From: CAWIHS01 sp963836005
Lineage (GTDB): Bacteria; Pseudomonadota; Gammaproteobacteria; GRL18
Assembly (NCBI GenBank): GCA_963836005.1
Contig: CAWIHS010000001.1
Span: forward strand, 930,001-994,000
Length of the DNA stretch: 64,000 nt
Direction: 5' to 3'
Positions 55,876-64,000 of the stretch are shown piece by piece. The notes below the pieces were generated by a model. The model ran no database searches and was not told where the DNA came from. It worked only from the letters and a program-made list of their open reading frames with translations. The position numbers and the translations under genes are program-made. The first letter of the stretch is position 1, and each line of letters begins with the position of its first letter.

Positions 55876-55995
55876 TTCACCCTTCTCTATTGTTGCTATA
55901 TATAGAACAATTATTTCCAATAATCGCTGTTTATTCTTTATTACACAATGACCATAATCTGTTTAACAACGACGCATTCAGAAAGCGAGGCCAAT

Positions 55996-56865
55996 ATGAT
56001 GAGTACAAAGGTAAAGCCAACACGTTACGTTCCTGCGATGGAAACGTCAGAAGGTGCAGGTGTTACCGTACAGCGATCTATCGGTATACCCGCTCTTCAC
56101 AACTATGACCCGTTCATGCTGCTTGACCAGATCAGCAGCGATAATTCTGATGACTATATTGCCGGTTTCCCGTCACATCCTCACCGTGGCTTTAATACTT
56201 TCACCTATATGATCGATGGCGATATGGAACATAAAGACAGCATGGGCAACACCGGCAACCTCGGTCCGGGCGGTGCGCAGTGGATGAAAGCAGCCAGTGG
56301 GGTCATCCACTCGGAAATGCCAAAACAGGAAAACGGCCTGATGCGGGGTTTCCAGTTGTGGATCAACCTGCCCGCAGCGAACAAGATGGATACACCCGAA
56401 TACCAGGAATTCAAATCCGATGCTTTTCCCGTTGTCGAAACATCCGATTACAGCGTCAAAGTGCTCATCGGACGTTTCGGTGATGCTGATGCACCGATCG
56501 TGGATGACATCACTGAAGTATCGTATTTCGATATCCGCTTAGAAGCGCGTAGACATTTTCAGCATGAATTGCCTGCCGGCAACAACAGTTTTATATATGT
56601 CTTCGAAGGGGATGGTAAATACAACGGGCAATACATTCCCTCGAATACACTCATAGAACTGGGTACGGAAGACAACACACCTGAATTTATCGCCGGTGAA
56701 CAGGGGCTACGTTTCCTGCTGGTCAGCGGCAAACCGATCAATGAACAGGTTGTTCAGTATGGCCCGTTCGTCATGAACTCGAGAGAAGAGATCGATGAGG
56801 CCATGCGTGACTACCAGTCCAATAACTTCGTACGTGACCGTGCATGGATCAAACAGAAAAAGTAA
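55996..56865 (+). CDS. Pirin family protein
   Basis: About 289 residues from ATG 55996 or 55999. The first cupin carries the pirin metal motif FPSHPHRGFNTFTYMIDGDMEHKDSMGN with His residues and a Glu, plus VIHSEMP. The second cupin is less conserved. Bacterial pirins bind Fe or Ni and some oxidise quercetin; the role here is unknown. The gene heads an operon with a cytochrome b561 and YceI, spaced by 5 and 30 bp, a set linked to redox stress and quinone or lipid protection. Confidence 0.9.
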   Translation: MMSTKVKPTRYVPAMETSEGAGVTVQRSIGIPALHNYDPFMLLDQISSDNSDDYIAGFPSHPHRGFNTFTYMIDGDMEHKDSMGNTGNLGPGGAQWMKAASGVIHSEMPKQENGLMRGFQLWINLPAANKMDTPEYQEFKSDAFPVVETSDYSVKVLIGRFGDADAPIVDDITEVSYFDIRLEARRHFQHELPAGNNSFIYVFEGDGKYNGQYIPSNTLIELGTEDNTPEFIAGEQGLRFLLVSGKPINEQVVQYGPFVMNSREEIDEAMRDYQSNNFVRDRAWIKQKK

Positions 56866-56870
56866 AAAGT

Positions 56871-57422
56871 ATGTCTATGCAATTGAAAAACAGCAGCACC
56901 CACTTTGGCCTGATCGCCGTCAGTTTACACTGGCTGGTAGCAATAACGGTACTTGGCCTTTTTGCACTGGGCTTATGGATGACCGGGCTGGACTATTACG
57001 ACAGCTGGTACAAACAGGCTCCATGGTGGCACAAAAGCATCGGTATGATGCTATTCTTTGTTGTGATCACGCGCTTGTGCTGGCGACTATTGAACCCACC
57101 GCCAGCGGCGCTAACCAGCCACAAACCATTGGAGATAAAACTGGCACACATGGCTCACCTGCTGATGTATCTGCTGTTATTGACCATCATGGTAAGCGGC
57201 TACCTCATCTCGACTGCCGATAACCGTGCAATCGAAGTGTTTGGCTGGTTCGACGTTCCAGCGACTATTACTTCCCTGCCCAACCAGGAAGATATCGCAG
57301 GCTGGGTACATTTAATACTGGCTTCAACTTTAATCGGGCTGGTTGTGCTGCATGCAGCGGCCGCCCTTAAACATCACTTCTTCGACCGGGACCGCACCTT
57401 AAAACGCATTTTCGGAAGATAA
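56871..57422 (+). CDS. Cytochrome b561
   Basis: About 183 residues from the ATG at 56871. Four membrane helices, with haem-ligand His in ISLHW-like AVSLHWLVA, WWHKSIGMML, LAHMAHLLMYLLL and GWVHLILASTLIGLVVLHAAAALKHHF. Length and pattern match the bacterial b561/YodB family of two-haem quinol oxidoreductases (superoxide:quinone in CybB). It is almost always next to YceI, as here. The start follows the pirin stop by 5 bp. Confidence 0.9.
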   Translation: MSMQLKNSSTHFGLIAVSLHWLVAITVLGLFALGLWMTGLDYYDSWYKQAPWWHKSIGMMLFFVVITRLCWRLLNPPPAALTSHKPLEIKLAHMAHLLMYLLLLTIMVSGYLISTADNRAIEVFGWFDVPATITSLPNQEDIAGWVHLILASTLIGLVVLHAAAALKHHFFDRDRTLKRIFGR

Positions 57423-57452
57423 GTTCATTCTATACATAACTGGAGAACAATT

Positions 57453-58034
57453 ATGAAATTACCAACATTAGCAACTTCATTACTTATTGCAGGTTTGACC
57501 TTTGGCAGCACGGCCCTCATGGCTGACGATTATGTCATCGATACAAAAGGCGCACATGCATCTATCAAGTTTCGTGTGCAACATCTTGGCTATAGCTGGC
57601 TATATGGCCGCTTTAACGAATTCGATGGCAAGTTCAGCTATGATGAAAAGCAGCCAGAAAATTCATCCGTTGAGGTCACCATAAAAACCAGCAGCGTGGA
57701 CTCAAATCATGCTGAACGCGACAAGCATCTGCGCAGTGATGATTTCCTGCATGTCGACAAATACCCGGAAGCAAAATTCGTCAGCACCAGTTTCACCCAG
57801 GGTAAAGATGGCACTGGCATACTCAAAGGCAACCTCACCTTGCACGGCGTGACCAAACCACTGGAGATCGACGTCGAGTTCATCGGTGCTGGCAAGGATC
57901 CCTGGGGCGGCTACCGTGTCGGCTTTGAAGGTACCACCCGTTTTGCTATGGCTGACTTTGGCATCGTAAAAGACCTCGGCCCGAAATCGAAAGATGTCGA
58001 GATGATATTGTCCGTGGAAGGCATTAAGCAATAA
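57453..58034 (+). CDS. YceI-family periplasmic lipid-binding protein
   Basis: 193 residues with a signal peptide ending LMA-DD. YceI landmarks: IDTKGAHASIKFRVQHLGYSWLYGRFNEFDG, HLRSDDFLHVDKYPEAKFVST and LTLHGVTKPLEI. The fold is a lipocalin-like barrel that binds isoprenoid chains such as ubiquinone precursors. GGAGAA precedes the ATG. It is the last gene of the pirin-b561-YceI operon, followed by a hairpin. Confidence 0.93.
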   Translation: MKLPTLATSLLIAGLTFGSTALMADDYVIDTKGAHASIKFRVQHLGYSWLYGRFNEFDGKFSYDEKQPENSSVEVTIKTSSVDSNHAERDKHLRSDDFLHVDKYPEAKFVSTSFTQGKDGTGILKGNLTLHGVTKPLEIDVEFIGAGKDPWGGYRVGFEGTTRFAMADFGIVKDLGPKSKDVEMILSVEGIKQ

Positions 58035-58044
58035 GCATCTAACA

Positions 58045-58431
58045 CGACCATGAGTGCGTGAACGCACATGGGTAAATCCAATATATTGTAATTGATAACT
58101 CTCTTCTTCCACAACGATTGATTGATAGCGACCAAGGAACAGCGAGCCATCCGTTTTATACAAGCGATTATGTCGTTGGGTATAAACACCATTAATAGGA
58201 CGCATGGCTCGCCGCAAATTTGCTTCAGGTGTTTTTTACCCATAAATAGTCATGGTTTGAGATCAAACAATAGCAGAGTATCTGTAGTCAAAATCGTTGA
58301 TGTGCCTCTTCCAATGTCAATAAAAAATTTTGGAAATATTCTTCAGAATGAAAAATATCATTTTGTCTCCTTCCCCTGTTTATCACATGGTAGTAGGCAT
58401 TCTCGTTTTCTATTCGTAAGGGTCTGGGCAT
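58045..58431 (-). pseudogene. RAYT transposase, broken into two pieces
   Basis: The N-terminal piece (58431-58288) reads MPRPLRIENENAYYHVINRG, then FHSEEYFQNFLLTLEEAHQRF and a stop. After a gap the middle piece (58217-58045) reads LRRAMRPINGVYTQRHNRLY, then KTDGSLFLGRYQSIVVEEES. The HUH metal motif and the C-terminus are missing. It is a different subtype from the fragment at 29969. Confidence 0.65.
58048..58071 (+). terminator. Hairpin after yceI
   Basis: CCATGAGTGCGTGAACGCACATGG folds into a tight stem-loop 13 bp after the stop, without a T-tract. It overlaps the end of the RAYT remnant coding strand, so it may have been a transposase-gene sequence reused as an mRNA end. Confidence 0.4.
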
Positions 58432-59125
58432 AAAGCGATTCTGGCAGACTGGAAAATAATATGCAATATGATACTTGACCCCTTTACTCAAAGATGACGA
58501 GGAACCAATAGAGCAGGAGCAGGAAAATTAACCAAAGCGTCCACCGAGCAGTGATGACTATAACCAGGACATACCTGTTGATGAGAATGGAGCGTCTATT
58601 CCCGAAGGTGGATTCAATCAATGTGTTTCCTGGTGAGAACAAAGAACAATTTTCTAACAATGCTGCAATATTCAAAATTTGCGGGTAGGAACATTCTCGC
58701 TCAAAAATCGTGTAAATTCAGACAAAGCAGGGTGTTTCGGGTTTTCGAATCACTTTTTCCTTTTTCTGAATTCTCTGCCACCAATCACCAGATTCACCAG
58801 GAGTAGGCGCTTTAGGCGAAACATCAAAATAACACAATTGCCGATTTAAAAGTTGAAAAACGTCATTGAATTTCCTATTCTTAAGGCAGACAAGTGGCAA
58901 CGTAATCCTTGATCTGGTTCACCCGGGAGCGGACTCAACCTTTTGGTTGATTCTTTTTCAGATTCGCGTTTGATGTGTAGCGGTCACACCAGCGAGATGG
59001 CGGCCATTGCCTGGACTCGAATGCCCTTTATCTTTCATGTTTCCAGTTTGTTGCTGCAATTGGCAATGCCTCGTGGCCGAAGACGAAGCATTTTGAACGT
59101 CTGCATTATCAGGTAAGATCTCGTG
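58432..59125. other. Gene-free interval with repeat scraps
   Basis: It contains a GGGGTCA-type motif at 58458-58480 (gatacttgacccctt) shared with 60889-60950, and a 30-bp stretch at 58853-58882 identical to 48741-48770. In one minus-strand frame the latter gives KNRKFNDVFQLLNRQL, possibly the start of a transposase I do not recognise. No intact gene. Confidence 0.4.
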
Positions 59126-60586
59126 ATGAATAGATTAAGCATCCAACCACTGCTGACACTGGCGTCGTTCATTCTGCTCGCGGGGTGCGCCGCTCGCCCG
59201 GTAAATTTGCCGATCACCGAGACGGACCCGAGCAAGGGTTACCGATTCGAGACACATGCGCAGAAGAAGAAAAAGGAGAACCTGGTCATACTGGCCTTCT
59301 CCGGAGGCGGTACGCGCGCTGCTTCTTTTTCGTACGGTGTGCTTGAGTTTCTTCGCGATACCGAGGTGGTTGGACCGAACGGCGAGAAGGTCCGCCTGCT
59401 CGACCAAGTCGACATTATCACCGGTGTATCGGGCGGCAGTTTTACAGCGCTTGCCTATGGCCTTTACGGTGACAAGCTGTTTGACGAGTACGAGCAACGC
59501 TTCCTGAAGCGCAATGTGCAGGGTGAAATCGCCTCCCGCACATTCAACCCGGGCAACTGGGGAAAACTGTGGTCGACGGGTTGGGGTCGCTCCGAACTGG
59601 CAGCCGAGCTGTATGACGAAATCCTGTTCGACGGTGCCACCTTCGGCGATCTCGACCGCGGCGAGGGGCCGCTGATCGTCGCATCGGCCACCGACCTCTC
59701 GACCGGCTACCGCTTTATCTTCGGCCAGCGCATATTCGACATCATCTGCTCGGATCTCAATTCGTTTCCGCTGTCCCGCGCAGCGGCGGCCTCGTCTGCA
59801 GTGCCGGTCGTGCTCTCGCCCGTCACGATCAACAACTATGGCGGTACCTGTAACGCGACCACTCCCGAGTGGATTAAGCCGTTCCTTGACTTCAAGGCCC
59901 CGCCGCGGCCCGCAGCCCGTGCGATACGCTCAATCAAGGCGGAGCAGGCCTACGGCGACAGCGTCCATCGACCCTACCTCCATCTTGTAGATGGTGGTGT
60001 ATCTGACAACGTAGGCATGCGCGCAGGGCTCGACGGGCTGCAAGTCCTCGAGGCACTGCACTTCGCCGGGCTTCCTTCGCCGTTCGACAATGTGCGCAGG
60101 GTTATTGTCGTCGTCGTCAATTCGCTGTCCTCCCCACCCACCGACTGGGATGAATCTGAGGATCCGCCCGGCACCGCGGACATTCTGCTCAAGGCGTCAG
60201 GCACTCCGATCGACGCCTTCTCCTTCGAGGCGACCGAACTCTTGAGAGACACTGCACACAGGTGGCAGACCCTGCGTACAGTTCGTGAATCGCCTGCCTA
60301 CAAGAACGTCAAGGATCCTGCTGTTAAGGCTGCATTACACGTCCCCCAGGCAGAGATCTACGCCATCGATGTATCTTTCCCACGACTGAAAGACAAAGCT
60401 GAACGGGACTATCTGAATCAACAGCCCACGAGCTTCGTGTTGCCTCCAGAGGCAGTCGATCGGCTACGCGCCGCAGCAGGAAAGATCATGAAATCGTCGC
60501 CGGAATTCCAGCGTCTATTGAACGACATGGGCGCCAAGCTCGTTGTAGAGCCTCCGGCAGCAGAAGGTCCTGCGACGGCGCATTAG
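59126..60586 (+). CDS. Patatin-like phospholipase lipoprotein
   Basis: About 486 residues from ATG 59126 (GTG 59123 is adjacent). The lipobox is LLAGC. The patatin dyad is present: oxyanion loop SGGGTRAASFSYG, nucleophile GVSGGSF (G-x-S-x-G) and LVDGGVSDN with the catalytic Asp. By family a serine lipase/phospholipase acting at the outer membrane. The GC content is far above that of its surroundings, and the gene is flanked by transposase debris on both sides, which suggests lateral arrival. Confidence 0.88.
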   Translation: MNRLSIQPLLTLASFILLAGCAARPVNLPITETDPSKGYRFETHAQKKKKENLVILAFSGGGTRAASFSYGVLEFLRDTEVVGPNGEKVRLLDQVDIITGVSGGSFTALAYGLYGDKLFDEYEQRFLKRNVQGEIASRTFNPGNWGKLWSTGWGRSELAAELYDEILFDGATFGDLDRGEGPLIVASATDLSTGYRFIFGQRIFDIICSDLNSFPLSRAAAASSAVPVVLSPVTINNYGGTCNATTPEWIKPFLDFKAPPRPAARAIRSIKAEQAYGDSVHRPYLHLVDGGVSDNVGMRAGLDGLQVLEALHFAGLPSPFDNVRRVIVVVVNSLSSPPTDWDESEDPPGTADILLKASGTPIDAFSFEATELLRDTAHRWQTLRTVRESPAYKNVKDPAVKAALHVPQAEIYAIDVSFPRLKDKAERDYLNQQPTSFVLPPEAVDRLRAAAGKIMKSSPEFQRLLNDMGAKLVVEPPAAEGPATAH

Positions 60587-60774
60587 GGTAGGACGCTCCT
60601 CCGCTTGAGATTGGCGAAGATGGAACTGCACTTCCGCCGAAACACGGCATTGAACGTCCGCTTATACGTTGGCGAACGTCGGCTGCCGGGACCATCTATA
60701 GACCGCTCGGGTTCTAGACCGTGTGAAAACTCGGTAGTCGGTATGATTGTGTAATCCAAACGAAGGGTTGTGCG

Positions 60775-60912
60775 ATGACCGATTTCATCAAAGGCGATAA
60801 CCGATTCCAGAGTACATTATTCCCTGAGCGGCTGGATGACTACATTGCAGAAGATAGCGCGGTTCGCGTGGTTAAAAAAACAGCAAAGGGATCAAGTATC
60901 ATATTGCACTAA
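60775..60912 (+). pseudogene. IS1182-family transposase N-terminal fragment
   Basis: MTDFIKGDNRFQSTLFPERL followed by DDYIAEDSAVRVV is the standard start of IS1182-family transposases. The frame then runs into unrelated sequence and stops at 60912. Only about 32 of roughly 450 codons remain. Confidence 0.65.
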
Positions 60913-60960
60913 AGGGGTCAAGGGCACTAAAGGGGTCAGGTGTCATATTGCACTATTTAC
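60889..60960. repeat. Tandem GGGGTCA motif cluster
   Basis: Three related units (gggatcaagtatcatattgcac, aaggggtcaagggcac, aaggggtcaggtgtcatattgc) lie head to tail. One more copy of this text lies inverted at 58458-58480, just upstream of the RAYT remnant, so these may be RAYT-recognised sequences. Confidence 0.45.
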
Positions 60961-61173
60961 TTTATCGTTCAAATTTTTATCCATGCTTAGCAACTTTTTT
61001 AACTTTCCTGGTTATTGTTGGAATACCCCACGTTCGCTTTAATTCAAACTTTAAAGTGATATCAGTTCATCGGTGCCTCTCTATCTGACACAAATACAGG
61101 GCCACCCATCGAGGAAGATTTCTTCTACCTCGCACACTGTTCAAAATTGAATCAGGCAATACGTCAAAAATCT

Positions 61174-61638
61174 GGTTCTTCACATTTTTGCGTACTTAAT
61201 TTGAATGGGATAAGAAAATAGTGACTCAATTGATAGTAAGATCTGCTCCTTCCCCTTCTGAGGGGGAAGGTTGGGATGGGGGTAACTCTCTTGTATCATA
61301 TGACTGTTGTTGCGCATGTTAAACCCACCCTCTCATTCGATCATTAAATATTATTCCAGGTTCATTGTTCAACATGAGTCATCGATTTGACCCCCATCCT
61401 CGCCTTCCCCCTTGAAGGGGGAAGGAAGGTACGGTACCTGTATTTTAGTCACTCGACAATACTGAGTGAGTATGCTCTTTATCCTTGGAAATGCAGGTTC
61501 ATTGTCTGCGCCTTTCAGCCCAATCATGTATTATTGATACACTCATGGACTTCAGGACTAGACAGCTTCCCTGTATTTCCAATGATTTTGAGTATAGGGT
61601 ACATTTTAAATGTAAAGTACGCATTTTTGTGATGAACC
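61174..61638. repeat. Family D composite element, copy 2
   Basis: About 465 bp, nearly identical to the copy at 35091, including the nested family B element. Inverted ends GGTTCTTCACA and TGATGAACC are present, but no matching target duplication is seen at the flanks. Confidence 0.8.
61471..61596. repeat. Family B element nested in family D, copy 4
   Basis: 126 bp, TATGCTC to GAGTATA, at the same offset inside family D as the copy at 35388, so insertion preceded spread of the composite. Confidence 0.72.
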
Positions 61639-61781
61639 AATTTAAAGAAAGTGCATTTTTGATAAATTTACACTGGATGTAAACAAAAATATATTCAGGT
61701 TTCGACCCAAGCAGACCTTTAGTGACTTCTAATATTAGAGGTAGTTAACAGACCGTAACCGCCCCAAGGCGGACATCCAAG

Positions 61782-62825
61782 TTATCTGCCTTTTAGTTTC
61801 TGAGCTTCTGATAGTGTGTGCTTGTAATACTTACCTAATGCTTTGTCATTGGATCGACGTTCATACAGAGAGGCTGAATTAAACGCTTCTTCTCGTAGTA
61901 ACTTGAGATAGTTATTTAAACGTCTCTGGTCTAAGTCACCAGAGACAATAGCTTGTTGAACCGCACAGTCAGGTTCAGTTTGATGTTGGCAGTCACTAAA
62001 TTTACATTGTTCTGCATAAGCTTCAATATCCGCAAATGTCGTTGCAATGCCTTCCTTGCAATCTGCTATTTGGATTTCCCGCATACCGGGTGTATCTAAA
62101 ATCACCCCCCGTTCACCTAAAGAAATAAGCGAACGTCGTGTTGTAGTATGTCGACCTTTGTCATCATCTTCTCTTATGCCTCCTGTACTTTGCCGTTTTT
62201 CACCAAGCAGTGTATTAATCAGTGTTGATTTTCCCACGCCTGAAGAGCCCAAGACAGCTATAGTGGTTCCTTCTTTTATCCATGGAGAAAGTTTGCTGAC
62301 ACTTTCTTCATCTAAACAATTAATGGCTTCAACCATCAAAAATGGATCAAGCGCTTGAATCTGCTCAACAAAGCTTTGAGGTGTTTCTGATTGATCGCTT
62401 TTGCTCAACAACACGACCGGTTCTGCACCTGACTCATTCACCAAAGAAAGAAAACGTTCTATCCTGTTCAGATTAAAGTCATCATTCATTGAAGATACAA
62501 TAAAGGCAGTATCAACATTGGCAGATATTAGTTGCTTCTTCAATTTACTGCCTGCGGCTTTTCTTGAGAAACAGGTCTTACGATCAAGCAGGCGCATTAT
62601 ATGTTGCTGACTATCTAACAATAGCCAATCACCTACTACCATTTCAGGCATAGTCGCTAATAAAGGTATATTAAAAACACCCGACTCTGAGGCTACGGTT
62701 ATTTCAGATTTATACTGCTCAACAACTCTTGCAGGAAGAGTTTCATCCCACTCATCTAACGAGAGCTGTTGCTGAAAAAAGGTTTGCCAACCCAAATCAG
62801 AAAGTGAACTAAAGTTTGACATCAT
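61782..62825 (-). CDS. rsgA: RsgA-type ribosome small-subunit GTPase
   Basis: 347 residues. An OB-fold N-terminus (GDWLLLDSQQHIMRLLDRKT) precedes a circularly permuted GTPase: G4 LLSKSD, G1 GSSGVGKSTL, G2 region GRHTTTRR, G3 DTPGMRE. It ends with the zinc-binding domain CKFSDCQHQTEPDC. It acts in late 30S subunit maturation. The N-terminus and overall text are nearer to the accessory RsgA/YloQ-like type than to the housekeeping E. coli form, so it may be a second copy. Two ATGs at 62825 and 62822 are both possible. Confidence 0.9.
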   Translation of the reverse strand: MMSNFSSLSDLGWQTFFQQQLSLDEWDETLPARVVEQYKSEITVASESGVFNIPLLATMPEMVVGDWLLLDSQQHIMRLLDRKTCFSRKAAGSKLKKQLISANVDTAFIVSSMNDDFNLNRIERFLSLVNESGAEPVVLLSKSDQSETPQSFVEQIQALDPFLMVEAINCLDEESVSKLSPWIKEGTTIAVLGSSGVGKSTLINTLLGEKRQSTGGIREDDDKGRHTTTRRSLISLGERGVILDTPGMREIQIADCKEGIATTFADIEAYAEQCKFSDCQHQTEPDCAVQQAIVSGDLDQRRLNNYLKLLREEAFNSASLYERRSNDKALGKYYKHTLSEAQKLKGR

Positions 62826-62973
62826 TAATCTCTTCTAGCTTTTTAAACAGTATACACCAAGCCGCCATTTCAGAAGAATTGACTCACCAATCCGAGAAAG
62901 TAAAATTTGAAACATTTGGTATTGCAGTCAATTTTTTGTTTTAATAGATTGAAATGAGCTAAATATGCATTGA

Positions 62974-63999
62974 CTATAGAAACAGCAAGGGTTTTACGGA
63001 TTTAATAATTTCTTTAAGCGGCAGTTGAGTTGCGCCTGCAGCAACTAACGGCAATAAAGAAGCAGCAGATAATGGTAGTAAAGTAGAACGGCTAAACAAC
63101 ATGGTTGAAAGTTTCTGGGTCAGTGTATAAGCTTTGGCAGGATCGTGAAACTGCTCGCTGGTTTCTGAGTTGTCATCTGAGTTGGCCACGATGTTTCGAC
63201 CTATCATTTCACGTTCGTTTGCGCGGTTAAAACGAGTAGCCTGTGCTCCATAAGCTAACAGAGTCTGATCTTTAAGCACCTGCAATGGCTTATAAAATGC
63301 CCGCAATGGTAGCGCGAACAATACCAGTACCAGCAATAGCCAGCCTGGCATGATAAAACCATAAGTGGTGGTTGTCAGTTCGTTATCCATCAGAGCATTT
63401 GCTACTGCAGCACCCAGCACACAACTTATGGAAAACACGAACATGGAATAAGCATTGGGATACTGGCTGATGAAGGCAAGTCCTCCATAGCCATCGGGGT
63501 GGGTTGCGACCAGGCGCAGTTCAAGCCCAGCCAGCTCATGTAGCAAAATGCCCCATAAAATCATTCGCCAAAGCCAGCGGAGCATTAAGAATAAATACAT
63601 GGGATTACTCATAATAATGACCCACCAGCCTGCTAGCGTAAGAGATCTGCCTTGCTGTGTGATCTGAACAGACCAGCTTGAGGCGTCCTGGTTCAATAAA
63701 TGTACATAGAGTAATATTGATACCAGATAAGCGATAATAAGACAGATCGCTTCGGCGATAAAGGCGTCACGTCGCCGTAGCGCCCGTGACACAGCATCGG
63801 CTGCGGCCTTAAATGACTCAGGTGCGAGCAGAGGAGCCCGAACAAACTGTAACAGGTAACGATGCAGCCGCCGTTCAACCTGATGTTCCATTAAAATGAA
63901 CAAACCGGCTGCAATAAAATATCTTGCCCATACATTGAGATCAAGCAGATAAGCTCCTGATGTAGCTGAATCATAGGCTTTGCCGGAGAACAGTGTCAT
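62974..63999 (-). CDS. Integral membrane protein, reaches window edge
   Basis: 341 residues from an ATG at 63999, one base from the edge, so the real start may lie outside. At least six hydrophobic helices (ICLIIAYLVSILLYVHL, WWVIIMSNPMYLFLML, LLLVLVLFALPLRAFY among them), with a hydrophilic insert after the fifth or sixth (NREREMIG-like, SDDNSETSEQFHDPAK). The N-terminal 60 residues include a short Arg-rich stretch. I do not recognise the family. No neighbour in the window suggests its role. Confidence 0.6.
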   Translation of the reverse strand: MTLFSGKAYDSATSGAYLLDLNVWARYFIAAGLFILMEHQVERRLHRYLLQFVRAPLLAPESFKAAADAVSRALRRRDAFIAEAICLIIAYLVSILLYVHLLNQDASSWSVQITQQGRSLTLAGWWVIIMSNPMYLFLMLRWLWRMILWGILLHELAGLELRLVATHPDGYGGLAFISQYPNAYSMFVFSISCVLGAAVANALMDNELTTTTYGFIMPGWLLLVLVLFALPLRAFYKPLQVLKDQTLLAYGAQATRFNRANEREMIGRNIVANSDDNSETSEQFHDPAKAYTLTQKLSTMLFSRSTLLPLSAASLLPLVAAGATQLPLKEIIKSVKPLLFL

Positions 64000-64000
64000 T

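Noticed and set aside
1..64000. CRISPR arrays, tRNA, rRNA, prophage
   Set aside because: No regularly spaced direct repeats, no tRNA or rRNA text recognised, and no phage structural or integrase genes seen on reading through; a tRNAscan/Infernal run would be decisive.

Overview
The window looks like chromosomal DNA of a gammaproteobacterium. The protein families point that way: a photolyase/LitR/CFA-type cluster, KatG, an HAE1-type RND pump, Blc-type lipocalins and MsrA. Base composition is moderate, with AT-rich spacers. The window is littered with small non-autonomous repeats and decayed insertion sequences. No rRNA, tRNA or CRISPR array was recognised, and the species cannot be named from this sequence alone.

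Layout. 0-3 kb: the 3' part of a cyanophycin-synthetase-like Mur ligase, a Cdd1-type helix-hairpin-helix protein and an outer-membrane barrel. 3.1-16.2 kb: the most coherent functional block. A fasciclin-domain protein with a 54-residue small protein, a lipocalin lipoprotein, a HTH-only MerR protein, a class I photolyase and a B12-binding MerR photoreceptor of the LitR/CarH type precede an eight-gene, tightly overlapping operon: CFA-like methyltransferase, DUF2878, DUF1295, DUF6134-like, second lipocalin, FAD oxidoreductase, DUF1365 and CFA synthase. A 12-13 bp operator-like sequence overlaps the -35 region of the operon promoter. It recurs in the same position upstream of the small protein/fasciclin pair and, less perfectly, at the litR promoter. 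I infer a light- and B12-controlled envelope/lipid protection regulon that also includes a fasciclin surface protein.

16-30 kb: a graveyard of transposase fragments (RAYT, IS630), a SpoIIAA-like tandem protein, a translationally coupled DUF1538-PII-PII operon, a two-gene RND efflux system and two outer-membrane proteins. 30-44 kb: a higher-GC block (DUF1254, class A acid phosphatase, truncated S1/P1 nuclease fused to the stump of a diguanylate-cyclase-like sensor), a broken MATE transporter, a CASTOR/POLLUX-like channel, KatG and a D-2-hydroxyacid dehydrogenase interrupted by an in-frame TGA. 44-55 kb: aldo/keto reductase, NTP/NDP-exchanger-like MFS protein, damaged methyltransferase, delta-class carbonic anhydrase, a full and a truncated DUF3604 protein, periplasmic MsrA and a large PAS/GGDEF sensor. 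55-64 kb: truncated LysR gene divergent from pirin-cytochrome b561-YceI, decayed transposases, a patatin-like lipoprotein, an RsgA-type GTPase and an edge-cut membrane protein.

Four short mobile repeat families were defined directly by eye. Family A (about 252 bp) has three copies, each flanked by a perfect 10-bp target duplication. Family C (156 bp) has two copies, each with a perfect 8-bp duplication. Family D (about 461 bp) has two copies, one with an 8-bp duplication, and each contains a nested family B element. Family B (about 126 bp) has four copies in total.
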